Both the position numbers and the translations under genes were made by a program. From Adiantum capillus-veneris (lineage: Eukaryota; Streptophyta; Polypodiopsida; Polypodiales; Pteridaceae): a stretch of DNA of 64,000 bases. Positions within the stretch are counted from its first letter, which is position 1; the number at the start of each line of letters is the position of its first letter. Below are positions 25,145-37,328 of the stretch, piece by piece. The DNA lies in NCBI GenBank assembly GCA_014529385.2, contig CM043955.1:138559108-138623107 (forward strand), given 5' to 3'. A model generated the notes under the pieces. The model worked only from the letters and a program-made list of their open reading frames with translations. It ran no database searches and had not been told where the DNA came from.

Positions 25145-25341
25145 TAAACTTCTATGACCCTTGTATTATTTGATTACAACCATAGCCACCTTGCTTACAT
25201 ACTATACTTGGGTAAACTTCGATGACCCTTGTATTATCTAATTACAACTATAGCCACCTTGCTTACATACTATACTTGGGTAAACTTCCATGACGTATTA
25301 TTTGATTACAACTATAGCCACCTTGCTTACATACTATACTT
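25145..25341. repeat. 68-bp tandem repeat, three copies
   Basis: Units 25145-25212, 25213-25280 and 25281-25341 start TAAACTTC and end ACTATACTTGGG or similar. The third unit is 7 bases shorter (it lacks CCCTTGT). Copies differ at few positions, so this is a recent minisatellite. Confidence 0.92.
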
Positions 25342-25392
25342 CTTCCAATTTTCTTTTTCCTTTCTTACTTCCTCAATTTTCATCTTGGAGCG

Positions 25393-27000
25393 TTAGAGTT
25401 CACCTTTTAAACTAGTTACTTCCTCAGTGGAAGTTGATCCCTGGACTCCCATCATTTGGCCCACAACGTTGACTATAGTATAGTGGCCCGACTGAATAGC
25501 AACTACACAACCGTCCGTTATTGAATCTCGATCAGTGCGATCAATGTCATACATTGTAATCGGAATAGCATAGGGCAATACTGCTAGGTTTGCTTACTTC
25601 ATTATCACTCTTCCTTCAGAGGCTGTTTCTGTAACATTTGTAGCCTGTCCTAGCAAACCAGCTGACTTGATAAATGCTTTGTTACCTAAGTTTGGACCGC
25701 ACAGTATTGGCAGATACCTGATCTTTTCCTTCAATCTAATGTATACTAGTTTGGCCCTAAGTTGTGCTTACTAGTCTAGTCTCTTCTTGACCACCAATTG
25801 TGTCTGATGTTTACAAGTGTATTTACCAGATCACTCGCCTTTCCTACTAGAGTGACAAACTGATTGTTATCTGTATTTTTTTGCACTCATGCTTGAAACT
25901 GCTCTAGCAAAGTTGTGGTCTTCTTTTTCTTACCAGATGTGCTTGCCTCAGTCTGAGTTTCTAGTCTTTTGACTCCAGCTGTTACCACCTCTTTACCTTC
26001 AGTTGTCTGCTCAATCTCAGTTTCTTTTGAAGTTGATAATAGATCGATCCTCTTCTTCTTAGTGCCTTCCCCAACTACCTTTGTCCAGATCTTCTGAGCA
26101 TTGGGATGTGGTGGAATGCAGTTGGCCCAACGAAGGAACTGCCACATATACTAGGCCTTAACAAGTTCTACACCTTAACTTTGGTTGTATGTTGCATAAC
26201 ATTGTTGTAAAGGAGTGACTGATATTAATATTAGCTTTGGGATTTAGAACCCTTGCCAACAGTATAGCAAACAGCTTCTTGAAAACATAAGTAGGATTGT
26301 TTTCAAGATTGATGGCTTCAGTGATGAATTTATACACTGGCTTGCATTCTAGTGCAGCCATTGGAATGCCTTGTCCACCTGACTTAAGCTTCTTCTGGTT
26401 GATTCGTCTTCTTTTAAGTACTGACTGACCTCCTCATGAGTACATGGTGTGGCCTTTGTGGTGAATGGCAACCTTAACACATGAGCTAACTCTCCTTCAG
26501 TCACTTCCAGCAGTGTCCCATTAACTTCAATTGTCCCCTTGTCAGGATTAAAAGTGTCTATCACCTGTTAGATTAACTCAGGATCAAAAGCAATCTTTGT
26601 AGCTTCTACCACCACCTCTAAGTTCCAAATCTTGATAAGCATATGTTCCTTCTCTTGGAAGACATACTTCCCAATCTTGTGGTGCAGTACTGAGCAAGAA
26701 GCTTCTGCCCACCGATGCCAATAGAGTTTCACTTTGTGACGTCACCTTGCCCATAGTAGCTTTCATCTTTTCTGACATTTTCTTTCTAGTACCCATACAT
26801 GAATTGTGTGAACAATCTTGTGTGGAAAGAGAATACTCACTTGTTGATGTTGGAGAGTCGAAGCAAGAACACCTCGCAGTTTCGGGTCGGACAGCAACCA
26901 TTGTGGATGGAGAAGGTGTGAATGGAGATGAGGGTTGATGATACCGTAGACAAAGGTGGAGGAAGCTTTATAGGTCACGAAGCGAGAGTCGCACAAGTCT
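25393..27000 (-). pseudogene. Extra ORF downstream of gypsy integrase, degraded
   Basis: Several minus-strand blocks follow one another with stops and frameshifts: TFNPDKGTIEVNGTLLEVTE then GELAHVLRLPF (26560-26470), CKPVYKFITEAINLENNP and KKLFAILLARVLNPKAN (26350-26210), WANCIPPHPNAQKIW (26130-26080), a charged KKKRIDLLSTSKETEIEQ part, and PYAIPITMYDIDRTDRDS (25575-25510). This resembles the mobile-domain-like proteins of plant transposable elements (a known-family impression, not a computed match). Its place 3' of integrase is where env-like or accessory ORFs sit in some plant gypsy lineages. Confidence 0.5.
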
Positions 27001-27405
27001 CTGCGGATAAAGTGAATGGTTTGCCTCGTCTCATTGCTATGCGTACAAGTGCCATGAATGCTCCACTCCTTTCCAGCCTCGATTTTATGCGCACCGTTTG
27101 TGACGTGTCATTCATGCAGTGGTCGATTTTTATCCTTATTTTATTGACGAGATTCTTTGAATGATTGGTTTATTTATATCTAGCTGGTGATCATTATATT
27201 TTGTTAACCTTACTGGTTCTTCAATTGTCTGAACCTGAACTGGGACTTGCTATAAATAATCCACTGGTTTCTGAGAAGATAATTCCTCTTCCCCCACTAG
27301 TGTGATTTGGAACAGCCTAAGGGTTCTAATTTTGAACTATCTTCTTGCACTCGTCTTGGTGAGGTTTCGTCTGGTCCGACATAGTGTAGTTTAATCCTAG
27401 CCCCG

Positions 27406-28480
27406 TTATACACTCGTGACAATAGAAGGCTTGACATATCTTTCAGTCTGACTGTTCCATTCAAAAAAACCTAGCCAACCCCATAATGCCTTGATCAAGC
27501 AATCTTCAGATTGGGTTTTCTTGGTCCAAGCTTTGACTGATAGAGAAGTATCAAAATCCCCTTTTCTAGATTCTTTGACTTTGATTTTACTATCATGCCA
27601 GTGTTTCCTTCTTTTTTGAACTACCTTGTGTTCAAGCATTGCCCTCCACCTGATCTCGTCCAGCTTCAAAATTGCATTATAGTATATATTGTTCTCTACT
27701 GCCAATGGGAGGCTTGGGATGGAAAACTCCATTGGAACTACTACCTTTGTGCCATATACCATCGAGATACCAGCTTGAAGGGTGTCATTCCAGTGGTTAC
27801 TTTGTAGGCAGTTCTATATGCCCATAACGATGTATCGAGCTTTGCATCCCATTGATGTGGTTCTTTCATCACTATCTTCGTTAAAATGGTCGTAATCGTC
27901 TTGTTGCTACTTTTGACTTGCCCATTGCATCTAGGATAATATGGGGTTGAATTCTTGTACTTGATTGAGAATAATTCCATCAGTATCTAAATAGTGTCAT
28001 TGACTATGTGAAAACATCCATATCTATAGATGATGTTTTCATATAGAAACTTAGAATTATTATCTAGTAGTGCCTTTGACTTGACCCACTTGCTCACATA
28101 ACAGGTAGCCATAATAATATATTTGTTCTTTGTGGGAGTAAGTTTCATAAATGGACCCATGAAGTCCAATCCTCATTTCATGGAGTCAAAGGTATCATAT
28201 CATCTTCTGTCGGCCTTCCCATCCTTTGACAAATATCACAAGTTTTATAGAAATCTCTAACATCAGCCATCATACTTTGCCACCATAAGCCTGCCTGTAG
28301 AATCTTCTTATAAGTTGATGTCACTAAAGAAATGTCATCCCGCATCTCCACTATGGGCTTCTATGATCACTTGCATCGTTCCTCCCATATGTACCCATCC
28401 TCTAAGAACTCCATCAATGCCAAGCCCCGTATAGGGCTCCCCCAATGATGGTGAACTTTAAACTTTTCACAATCAATTCC
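27406..28480 (-). pseudogene. gypsy integrase, broken
   Basis: The HHCC zinc region reads EAHSGDAG, then YKKILQAGLWWQSM and CDICQRMGRP (28370-28215). The core reads MDFMGPFMKL (first Asp), MATCYVSKWV (the second Asp position now Cys), IVNDTI, and STPYYPRCNGQVKSSNKTI (the usual Glu replaced by Lys). AYRTAYKVTTGMTPFKLV follows. The losses at catalytic positions and the frame breaks show it is inactive. It belongs with the RNase H fragment at 33787-34090. Confidence 0.8.
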
Positions 28481-28609
28481 TTCTTGTTTGCCTAGGATGA
28501 ACCATCTGAAAATCTTTCATATTAAATTAAATCATACACATCATATCATTCTGGATCCGGTTCCTCTATTGCTGCGTTCTAGAATAAGTCAATATCCATT
28601 GGATGGAAG

Positions 28610-28836
28610 TGTTACCATATACATGTGGTAGTGATGTGTGTGAACACACTAGGACCGCCAGGGCATTTTTTCCCTCTTTAGGAGGTTTTTCCCCCCGTGC
28701 ATTGTATATACACCCATCACTCTAGGGCTATCTAACTTTCCATTGCATACTAAGAAACACACTCTCTGTTGTGTGCCTTGAGCTTCCTTTGTCTTCTCCA
28801 AGCTGTGTGTGTTTCTCTGCAACCTTTATTCCAACA
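28610..28836 (+). repeat. 5' LTR of copia (28610-33786)
   Basis: Starts TGTTACCATATACATG and ends TTCCAACA. Contains a likely TATA region (TGTATATACA) near 28705-28714. Confidence 0.95.
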
Positions 28837-28837
28837 A

Positions 28838-28850
28838 TTGGTATCAGAGC
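28838..28850 (+). other. Primer-binding site, initiator tRNA-Met
   Basis: TTGGTATCAGAGC begins two bases after the LTR end. Confidence 0.93.
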
Positions 28851-29198
28851 AGGTTGCGTCCTCTCGGGCTTAGTCATCAGCTGCTCCAGCACACGTCTGC
28901 TCCCTTTCTCCGATTTCAGTGAGCTTTGGCAAGCGTTCGAAAGTCGAAATTTTTTTTGGGATAGCTGGTAAAGCTTAGTCTGCTCATAGTTTTTATTCGG
29001 GCTCATTTTGGCCTCCGTTTACACTACAGGCAGTACTACACAAGCTATTTCGTCATTTTGTGCAGAATTTATGTAAGTGCCGTTTTCTGCATAACAAGTG
29101 TCTCATACTCTTCTACGGTTTGTGCTATATAGCATGTGTTGTTCCCGCTCCGTTTCTCCTATTTTTGGGCAGTTTTCACATCATGTGCAACATTTACC

Positions 29199-32100
29199 AT
29201 GGTTGACAACGACAACACAGATGTGTTCAAGATGTTTGTTGCTGAGGATAAGTTGGATGGGGGCAATTACCCTATGTGGGCTTATATGATGCAACACGTT
29301 CTTGTGTCAAAGGACGTCTAGAATATTGTGCAGGGCATTGATGTACGTCCTGGTTCTGAGGATGCAGGCGATGTTGAGGATGTTGCAGGTCTTGCTGCAA
29401 GGATTGTTGCTATTAGAGTTGTTTTGCCTACGACAGAACAAGCTCGTTGGGATGTAAAGGATGTGCAGGCTCATGCATTGATTGTGTTGTCTGTGAAGCG
29501 CACCATTGTTCCTCACATTCGCTCAACAAAATCTGCAAAACAAGCTTGGGATATTCTAGTAGGTCTTTATGCAAGTTGCAATGAGGCTAAAATTGCTTTG
29601 CTGCATAAAGAGCTGGAGTCAAAGATTATGCATGCGGAAGATGATATGGACACTTTCCTTGCTAGTGTCAAGGATATCAATGAGCAGCTTATTTCTGCAG
29701 GTGAAGTCATTTCAGACAGCTCCCTTGTGCAGACTGTTCTTGATGCCTTACCAGATTCTTACCAAACTTTTGCTAGTACTTGGAGACTTATGACCCAAGG
29801 AAATCCTGAAGTTTTCAAGTTTGATGCATTATGCACATTACTGTTGCAAGAGTCACTTTCCAGAAAAAATAGAACTAGGCAGCATGCGGTTGAACAGGCT
29901 TTTATTGCTTCTCAAAGAAAGGGTGGTAACAGCAATGCGGCCACTTCTTATGGTTCTACTGCGAGTGGCAAAACTTCTGTTCCTAATGCTTCTACTGGCA
30001 GCAATTCGTCTGGCAATGCTGGTGATCAGGGCAAAAAGAAGATGTGTTGCCATTATTGTAAAGCTAATGATCACTTGATCAAGTCGTGTCCTAAGTTGAA
30101 GGCCAAAGAGGCTAAGGAGAAAGAGGGTGGTTCCACTGCAAATGCTGGTTCCACTACAAATGCAGTCATTGTTGAGTCTTCTGTGAAAAGGGACTGTGTT
30201 GCTGATATTGATGCAGAATGGGCTTTTAGCGCAGAGTGCACTTACAATCCTGTTGTCCATGATGCATGCTTGTCAGTTGCTACAGATTCACATGTGTGGT
30301 ATTTCGACAGTGGTGCTACAAAGCACATTACCTCACATCGTGAATTGTTTACCTCTCTCGAGTCTGTCCCTCATGGAAATTCAGTCACTTGTGCCAACAA
30401 TGCCTGTTATCCGGTTCAGGGAGTTGGAAAGATTGTGCTTACTGCTGAAAATGGCAGTTCCTTCACACTTGTTGATGCACGTTATGTACCTGGGATCAAG
30501 AAGAATCTCTTGTCTGTATCTGCACTTGCTAGACTTGAACTTGTAGTCAAATTTGTGGATGACAGATGTACAGTTCATGATCTCAGTTTTGGTGATGAAA
30601 TTGTTGCATCTTGCCTTTTGTGTCGTGGGCTGTATAGGCTCACTTTGTATTACAAGTGTGGACAAAATTTTGCAAATGCTGTTGCAGATTCAAGGGCTAT
30701 TTCAGATGCAAAACTTTGGCATGCACGTTTTGGTCATCTGAATTTTGTCAGTTTGCTGCGTTTGCAGAAATCTGATATGGTTGCTTCTTTGCCGCCTCTT
30801 GAAGCACCTGTCAAACATGTTTGTGAAGGCTATATTTTGGGTAAGATGCAGCGTTCTAAGTTTCCAAAGGATGGTTCAGTTCGGGCCACATGCAGGTTGC
30901 AGCTTGTGCATAGTGATGTTTGTGGGCCCATGCAAACTCCGTCCTTGGGCAATTACCTTTACCTCGTGATTTTCATTGATGATTACTCCAGGCATGCATG
31001 GGTATTTCCACTTAAAGAAAAGTTCAAAGTTTTTATGTGCTTCAAACAATTTCTGGCTATGGCTGAAAATGTCTGGAAATGTACTATGGGCACCCTCCGC
31101 TCCGATCGAGGGGGGGAGTATATGTCTCATGAATTTAATGCATTTCTGGCTAGTCGTGGGATAAAACACCAATGTACAGTGTCTTATAGACCTCAGCAAA
31201 ATGGTGTTGCTGAGAGGAAAAACAGGTCACTGACGGAAATGGCACGATGTATGGTCAAAAGTCAAGCTTTGCCGCATTCTTTTTGGCTTGAGGCCATCAT
31301 GTGTGCCACTTATGTACTTAATAGGTGTCCTACAAAAGCTTTGCAGTCTATTACTCCATATGAAGCATGGCATGATAGAAAGCCTTCTATTGAGCACATG
31401 CATGTTTTTGGATGTTTGGCATATGCTTTGGTGCCACAAACACAACGCAAAAAATTGGATGATAAGGCTGTCAAATGTACTTTTGTTGGTTATAGTGCTA
31501 AAAGCAAAGGTTACAGGTTATATCATCCGCAAACAAAGCGTATTCTGGTTTCACGGGATGTAGTGTTTGTGGAAGATTCTGTTCAGCCCTTACTGTCATG
31601 TACTAGAGACAGTAATGTAAGCTCACAGGACATTTATGACACTTTGTTGCCTCTTTTCAGTGGTGGAAATACAAATGTAATTTCCAATGAGGCAAATGTA
31701 CATCCTATAGGGGTTTCTAAAAATGTTACAAATAAGCCTATTACCGATGCAGATGTACATGATGTACTTGATGAGGAAAGGGCTGAAAATGAGCAGGATA
31801 GAGGTATGTCAAAATGGCTGGTGCACACTTTGCGTGACAGTAAATTGGATGCACCTTTGTCTAGTCGTACTCGTTCAGGCTCTCGCCATGCATCTTATGC
31901 ATCAGATTGTTATGCTTTGGCTGTGTCTAGCATACATGATGTTGAGGAGCCTCTGTCTTTTGATGAAGCACAGAATTCAAAAATTCGATGGCTGCCATGC
32001 AATCAGAATATGATGCACTTATAGAAAATGACACATGGACTTTATGTGATTTGCCTCCTGGCAAAAAGGCCATTGGTACGAAGTGGGTTTACAAGTTGAA

Positions 32101-33581
32101 ATGCAAGCCGGATGGTGAGATCGATCGCCATAAGGCTCGACTTGTTGCAAAGGGTTATGCACAACAAAAATCCATAGATTATGAAGAGACTTTTGCTCCC
32201 ACTTGTCGTATGACTACTGTGCATTTTCTATGTGCATTGGGAGCTCATTTTGGTTGGGATGTACATCAATCAGACCTTGTTACTACTTTCTGAAATGGTG
32301 ACATATTTGAGGAAGTTTATGTAATGCAGACTCGCGGTTTTGTCATAAAAGGACAAGAGGACAAAGTGTGCAGATGTAAGAAAGCTTTCTATGGGTTGAA
32401 GCAATCTCGTCATGCTTGGTATGAGAAAGCTGACACTCATTTGGTCAAACGAGGCTTTCGTAACAGTCCAACAGAAATCACATTGTATTTAAAGCGCGTG
32501 AGGGTCATGTACTTCTCATTGTGGTTCTTTATGTCGATGATTTGCTATCACTGGACCAAATGAGAGACATATTGCTAAATTTAAGGCTGATTTGAATGCT
32601 ACTTTCAAGATGAAAGATTTTGGGCTGTTGCATCATTACTTGGGTATACAGTTTAAGCAGTGTGATGGTGGTATTGCCTTGTGTCAGAAAAGTTACATAG
32701 AGACATTGCTATGTAAGTTTGGACTTGAGGATTCCAAACCTATTGCCACTCCCATGGAAACATGTTTGAAGTTCAGTCTACATGATGCTGGTGATCCTGC
32801 TGATGTTAGTCTTTACCAAACTGTTGTTGGCTGCCTCATTTATGTATGCAACACAAGGCCGGATTTTCAGTTTGCAGTCTCACATGTCAGCAAATTTATG
32901 CATAGCCCAGGGTCTAAGCATTGGCAAGCTGTCAAGAGGATTTTCCACTACCTTAGTAACACTTTACATCTTGGCTTGTTTTATCCCAAGGGGGGATCAT
33001 TGCCACCAGACTTACATGCTTTTTCGGACTCATATTGGGCTGATTGTTTTGACACGTGAGTGTCCACAAGTGGTTTTTGTTTCATGCTTGGCAGTTCATG
33101 TATATCATGGTTGAGCAATAAGCAACCTACTGTGGCCACTTCGAGTTGTGAGGATGAGTACAGGGCAGTCTTCACAGCTACGGTTGAGTGTGTATGGCTC
33201 AGACGCCTTATGGCTAATTTGGGTGTTGGACAGGACACTGCCAACACTATCTACACTGACAGTCATAGCGCATTGGAAATTGCGAGGAACCCAATTTTTC
33301 ATGCTCGTACAAAGCACATTGAGGTGCATTACCACTATGTCAGGGAGAGGCTCTCAGCAGGAGAGATCAGCTTGGCTTATGTGCCTACACAGGACAACCT
33401 TGCAGATCTTTTCACAAAGGCATTGTCTCGTGAGAAGCTTGAAGCTTTCCGCAAAGCTTTGGGCTTACTCCCTTTGTGGACTGATCATGTCCTTAGGGCA
33501 TGGCACTTCCCTTTACTCATGTGCCAGCTCTCGTTCACCGCATCACTCCAGGGGGGATTTGTTACCATATACATGTGGTAG
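29199..33581 (+). pseudogene. copia Gag-Pol polyprotein, disabled
   Basis: Starts at ATG 29199 (MVDNDNTDVFKMFV). An in-frame TAG at 29319 follows VLVSKDV, and the frame then stays open for about 900 codons. Landmarks are the zinc knuckle CCHYCKANDHLIKSC (~30045-30090), protease FDSGATKHI (~30303), integrase GAG-domain HARFGHLN (~30721), then DVCGP, FIDDYSR and GVAERKNR (~30910-31220). A frameshift occurs near 31985. RT (KWVYKLK, LVAKGYAQQ) has a TGA at 32291; a second frameshift lies near 32490 and YVDD sits at 32530-32541. RNase H (TSGFCF, ATSSCEDEY, TKHIEVHYHYVRE) has a TGA at 33057 where the related copy has CGA. Gag-Pol would form particles and copy the element; this copy cannot. Confidence 0.93.
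33549..33559 (+). other. Polypurine tract of copia
   Basis: CAGGGGGGATT ends against the 3' LTR at 33560. The related minus copy has the equivalent tract at 42674-42684. Confidence 0.85.
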
Positions 33582-33786
33582 TGATGTGTGTGAACACACT
33601 AGGACCTCCAGGGCATTTTTTCCCTCTTTAGGAGGTTTTTTCCCCCGTGCATTGTATATACACCCATCACTCTAGGGCTATCTATCTTTCCATTGCATAC
33701 TAAGAAACACACTCTCTGTTGTGTGGCTTGAGCTTCCTTCGTCTTCTCCAAGCTGTGTGCGTTTCTCTGCAACCCTAATTCCAACA
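33560..33786 (+). repeat. 3' LTR of copia (28610-33786)
   Basis: 227 bases, about 96% identical by eye to 28610-28836. Confidence 0.95.
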
Positions 33787-34090
33787 GGAAGGAAAACTTT
33801 TGAATATCCTTCAGTACTTCTAGAAACAAAGTTTGCACCACAATGTGTCTTGCCTAGCTTATGGAAGATTCAAAATTCAAACTCCATCATTAACATCATT
33901 CGATTGATTAACCTACCCTAGATAATAACTTTATTGATTAGAAATAGAAGAGCCTGATGATCTACATAAAAGTGAGTCAATTTTCCCATTACATAATGTC
34001 TGAGCTTTATAGTGTTGAAAACCATTGCCAGTGCTTCTTGTTTATTCGTGGAATACCCTTGTTCAGCCAAATTGAACCTTGTTGAGTAAA
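33787..34090 (-). pseudogene. gypsy RNase H fragment
   Basis: Minus-strand reading gives GGLYSTRFNLAEQGYSTNKQ, EALAMVFNTIKLRHYVMG and FYVDHQALLFLINK, a standard gypsy RNase H core. It is cut on the left by the copia insertion and continues as integrase at 28480. On the right it ends near 34090 where unrelated LTR-like sequence begins. Confidence 0.8.
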
Positions 34091-34097
34091 GGCCACC

Positions 34098-34941
34098 ATG
34101 GCCGTTGATCCACGTGTACCCTCCCTACACAGTCTAACTCCACTAACCCTTTGGCATTTCTCTTATATACAAACTAGCAATAAAAGACACGAGATGGATA
34201 TGTTCATAACTGTGTGTTTTTCCCAAACCTCAACTCTCCTCTTCTTCTTCTTCCCTCTTCCTTGCACGCACACAGGGCAATCGCCCATTCAATTGGTATC
34301 AAAGCTTGGCTTGCCGATCCCACTCCTCATCACCGCATGTGCAGATGCCCTTGGAAGCATGGAATCTCAGCAGGGAATCAGAGATCTGTAGAGAAATTGA
34401 AGAGGCTTGGAATTGAAAGCAAGCAGAGAGTGCAGAGGTAGTAGATTCAGAGGGAAATTGGTTGAAATCGAGCCTCGGGTGAGCAAGGCTTGAGAGAGTA
34501 GAGCTTGAGAGCTTGCTGGGAAAAATTGAGCATCTACAGATGAAGAAAGCAAAAAGGGTAGATCCAAAGCATCTCGTAATCAAAGCAATCAAGCCAAGGA
34601 GCAACTCGTGATCAAAACCGGACAGCTAGGCAAGGATTGCAGAGCTTGCATGCTTGAAGCAAAGTAGCAATTGGGGGGCATTAGAAGCCGAGCAGGGAGT
34701 GGAGGTACTTGAGGCTTTTCAAGGCATTGAGCAAGTCAAACGATAGGAATCGAGCAACTACAGCTAACTCGAGCAAGTATTGGGACAGACTAGCGAAATA
34801 TTTCAGCAAGGAGTGCTAATTGAGCAACAAGTAGCTCTCACAACAGAGAATTGAGTAGTGTGTGCTCGCGTGTACACAGAGTTGAACGTTGCAGATCTGT
34901 GAGAACAAGGCAATTTCAGGTATGCAAATAGAGTGTGCTTA

Positions 34942-34983
<42 letters not shown>

Positions 34984-35066
34984 CAACAAGTTTTGACATC
35001 GGTTTTTTTAATAGAGCTAATTTCGTTTTAAAGTTTGTGTGTAAGGATGGGTTCACACACATCCAG
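34098..35066 (+). mobile_element. copia-like LTR end, primer site and leader fragment
   Basis: An LTR-like 3' end (CCCATTCA, 34284-34291) is followed by ATTGGTATCAAAGC (34292-34305), an initiator tRNA-Met primer site with one mismatch. The following ~650 bases are purine-rich leader-type sequence with an (AC)n tract at 34944-34981. No gag was found before element D begins at 35067. The matching second LTR was not found, so the left boundary near 34098 is a guess. Confidence 0.5.
34944..34981. repeat. (AC)n microsatellite
   Basis: About 18 AC units in the leader fragment. Confidence 0.96.
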
Positions 35067-35776
35067 TGTTATGGGATATGTGTTTGAAACGTGAGCTGGG
35101 AAGGCGCAGGGCCTGTGGCTGTGGGAGGTGTGAAGGAGAGAACAATTGACACACTGAAAGCTCTCGCAATCATCGTAATCATCAATTAATTGAGTAAATC
35201 TTTAGGTACAACTTAATTTATAGCCAAGGCGGGCTGTTAGCAGCACCGTCACTCGGATTAACTGAAAACTAGGAGTTTAAACTCCCTTTACAAGATAAGC
35301 GGGCCGTTAGCGGCTCCGAGACTTATCAAATGATTAATCAATTTATTTTAAGTTGATGACGATAATAATTTTCCTCCATGTCGCTTTTTCTGCATCAATT
35401 GCCCTCAAGAAAACTCTCTCCTCTGTTGTGGTCAAGAATTCTCAAAACTCTCGTTCGATTATTGTTATTCTCCTCTTCAATTACTGATAAGAGCGTTGCA
35501 AAAAGCACTCTAGACTCCCTCTATCTTTGTGTCCCCTTGTTGGAAAGAATTCAATCTCTCGCCATCTCTGTCTCTAATTTCTTCTGCCACAATTGCTTCT
35601 CCTCTGAATGTCTTGCTCTGATTGCCCTTGGTGCTTCCTTGTCTTTCTAATTAGTCGAGAGATAGAGAGATAGAGATCTCCTAGTTCCCTTCTCCCCTTG
35701 AACTTGCTTATCAAGCCTTTATGTGCTTCATCCTTCTTTTTGCCACGTGCCTTGCAAGCCTTGGGCCTCACCCTTA

Positions 35777-35807
<31 letters not shown>

Positions 35808-36308
35808 TCATGGCTTCCTTTCTTGTTCAAGCAACGGCTCATTCCGTTCTTCTCTTCCTCAATACTACCTCACAATCTCTTGCTCCTTCCCCACGTTCAT
35901 TTCCCTATATATAACCCCCCTCTATTTTTAGCTTTCCCCCCTCCCTTAGCAACGACGGCGTCCTTGTTGCTAGGGAGCATAAAAACTATCCCCTGATGAT
36001 GTGGCAGTGGGTAGGATGATCAGCACCAAATTTGACGTGAGCAGGGCCGAAATTGTGCACATTGGCGAGCTTGTCAAAGTCCGCTTCTTGCGCGTTGTTG
36101 TCAAAGCAACACAGCGCCCGGCATGAGCTTCTCATTCCCCCTCCATGCTGCCTGCTCACGCCATGCCCCCTTAAGTTTTTCTTCTTCCACACTAAATCCC
36201 TTATTTTAATTTCATGGGTGGCCTTTGAGCCTATCCCCTTGGGCGGCCGGCTCCCCTTGGGCACCACATTGGGCATATATATCGGGAAAAGCATCGTTAA
36301 GAAGAACA
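35067..36308 (-). repeat. Left LTR-like repeat of element D
   Basis: Matches 38988-40271 along its length, with small indels. Contains a (GA)13 run at 35782-35807 that is expanded to ~63 bp in the other copy, and a TATATA stretch near 35905. Confidence 0.75.
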
Positions 36309-36833
36309 TTGTAGGTACCTAAGCCCTTTGCCATCATCAGACTCACGTAATTGGTAAACATATAGAAAATAAGATAAGGCTTATACCCTATCATCGATGT
36401 TCTAGTTTAATCATTAAGTAGTTGCCCATAAGATATCTTTGAATCGTCTCTGACGTATCTCCAAAGCATTCAATTATGGAAAACCTGTTTAATGAACCTC
36501 GTCAGACTCAAGTGCTCCAGTTAATGATGCACACGGCTTGACCATCAAGCTCTCTTTAGGGAACCCTGTCAAGCTCAAGTATGCCTTACTCTGTCTGCAC
36601 ACGGAATGGCTGTCAAGTCCTTTACTTCAAGTTCTGGTAGCAGAACCAACTCAAAAGATGTTAAGATACTTCATCATTTGTCCAAAGAAGTCAACTGGAA
36701 GCTAGCCATGTAAGCTTATTGACCGCATAACCAAAAAATCTTTTGACTTAGCATATATCTAGAAAACAAAACCTTATACCATGCAACCTGCTACAAGAGA
36801 CATCTGGTATCCTTTGAATTTGCAACTTGCACT
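36309..36833. other. Element D interior, left non-coding part
   Basis: No coding trend or motif recognised. Confidence 0.4.
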
Positions 36834-37120
36834 TTAGTAGCCCCCAGGATCAAATGGAAAACCAATCATTTGCCCCACTGTGAGCATTCCTTTAAAAAAA
36901 TTGCACCATCCTCCAAGATCATAGGGAAAACACAAGAATTTCCAATCAATAGAGCATAAACATAAATTAACCCACAAATCTTCATGAAAATCGCCTGGAT
37001 CATATGGCATATAAGTCAATTGCCCCAGACCATTCATATATTTTTCACCTCTTGGGTAAAAAGCTAGCTCAAAATCTCCTACATCATAGGGTAACATCAA
37101 ATCCCATATAGCATCAGCAG

Positions 37121-37199
<79 letters not shown>

Positions 37200-37247
37200 A
37201 CTGCTATATCCCCTGTACAACTGGCTCATCCAATTTTCGATCATCAA
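36834..37247 (-). pseudogene. Repeated FDPGG/YDPGD-type coding relic in element D
   Basis: The minus-strand frame shows four spaced copies of a short motif: LPYDVGDFE, MPYDPGDFHE, FPYDLGGWC and FPFDPGGY, about 26-34 residues apart, with aromatic/Gly-rich linkers. The frame upstream passes through a (GT)n(AT)n microsatellite and is therefore unreliable. No known family recognised; it may be a decayed repeat protein or translated minisatellite. Confidence 0.35.
37121..37196. repeat. Compound (GT)9(AT)29 microsatellite
   Basis: GT units 37121-37138 followed by AT units to 37196. Confidence 0.97.
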
Positions 37248-37328
37248 TCACAAGTAAAAGCATTGGTAGTGCACCTTCACTCTCACTAGTATTGGAATCC
37301 CAATCATGCATATCTGAATACATCAAGT

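Larger units (their letters stand above)
28610..33786 (+). mobile_element. Complete-structure Ty1/copia retrotransposon with disabled coding region
   Basis: 5177 bases with 227-bp LTRs (28610-28836 and 33560-33786), an initiator tRNA-Met primer site, a gag-pol reading region in copia order (gag, protease, integrase, RT, RNase H), a polypurine tract, and perfect GGAAG target duplications (28605-28609 and 33787-33791). It sits in the opposite orientation inside a gypsy remnant. The LTRs differ at about eight positions by eye, so insertion is not very old, yet the coding region has three in-frame stops and two frameshifts. A related truncated copy is at 42453-43733. Confidence 0.95.
25390..34090 (-). 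mobile_element. Decayed minus-strand Ty3/gypsy remnant split by a copia element
   Basis: Reading leftward: RNase H (34090-33787), then the inserted copia (33786-28610), then integrase (about 28480-27406) and an extra ORF (about 27000-25393). The two gypsy halves join cleanly at the GGAAG duplication. No LTRs, primer site or gag were identified in the window, so the ends are uncertain. Its integrase and RNase H sequences differ clearly from the Tat-type elements here, and no second RNase H was seen. Confidence 0.75.

Noticed and set aside
29319-33059. Programmed stop readthrough or RNA editing to rescue the copia stops
   Set aside because: Stops of different types occur with frameshifts, and a related copy has sense codons; ordinary mutation explains them.
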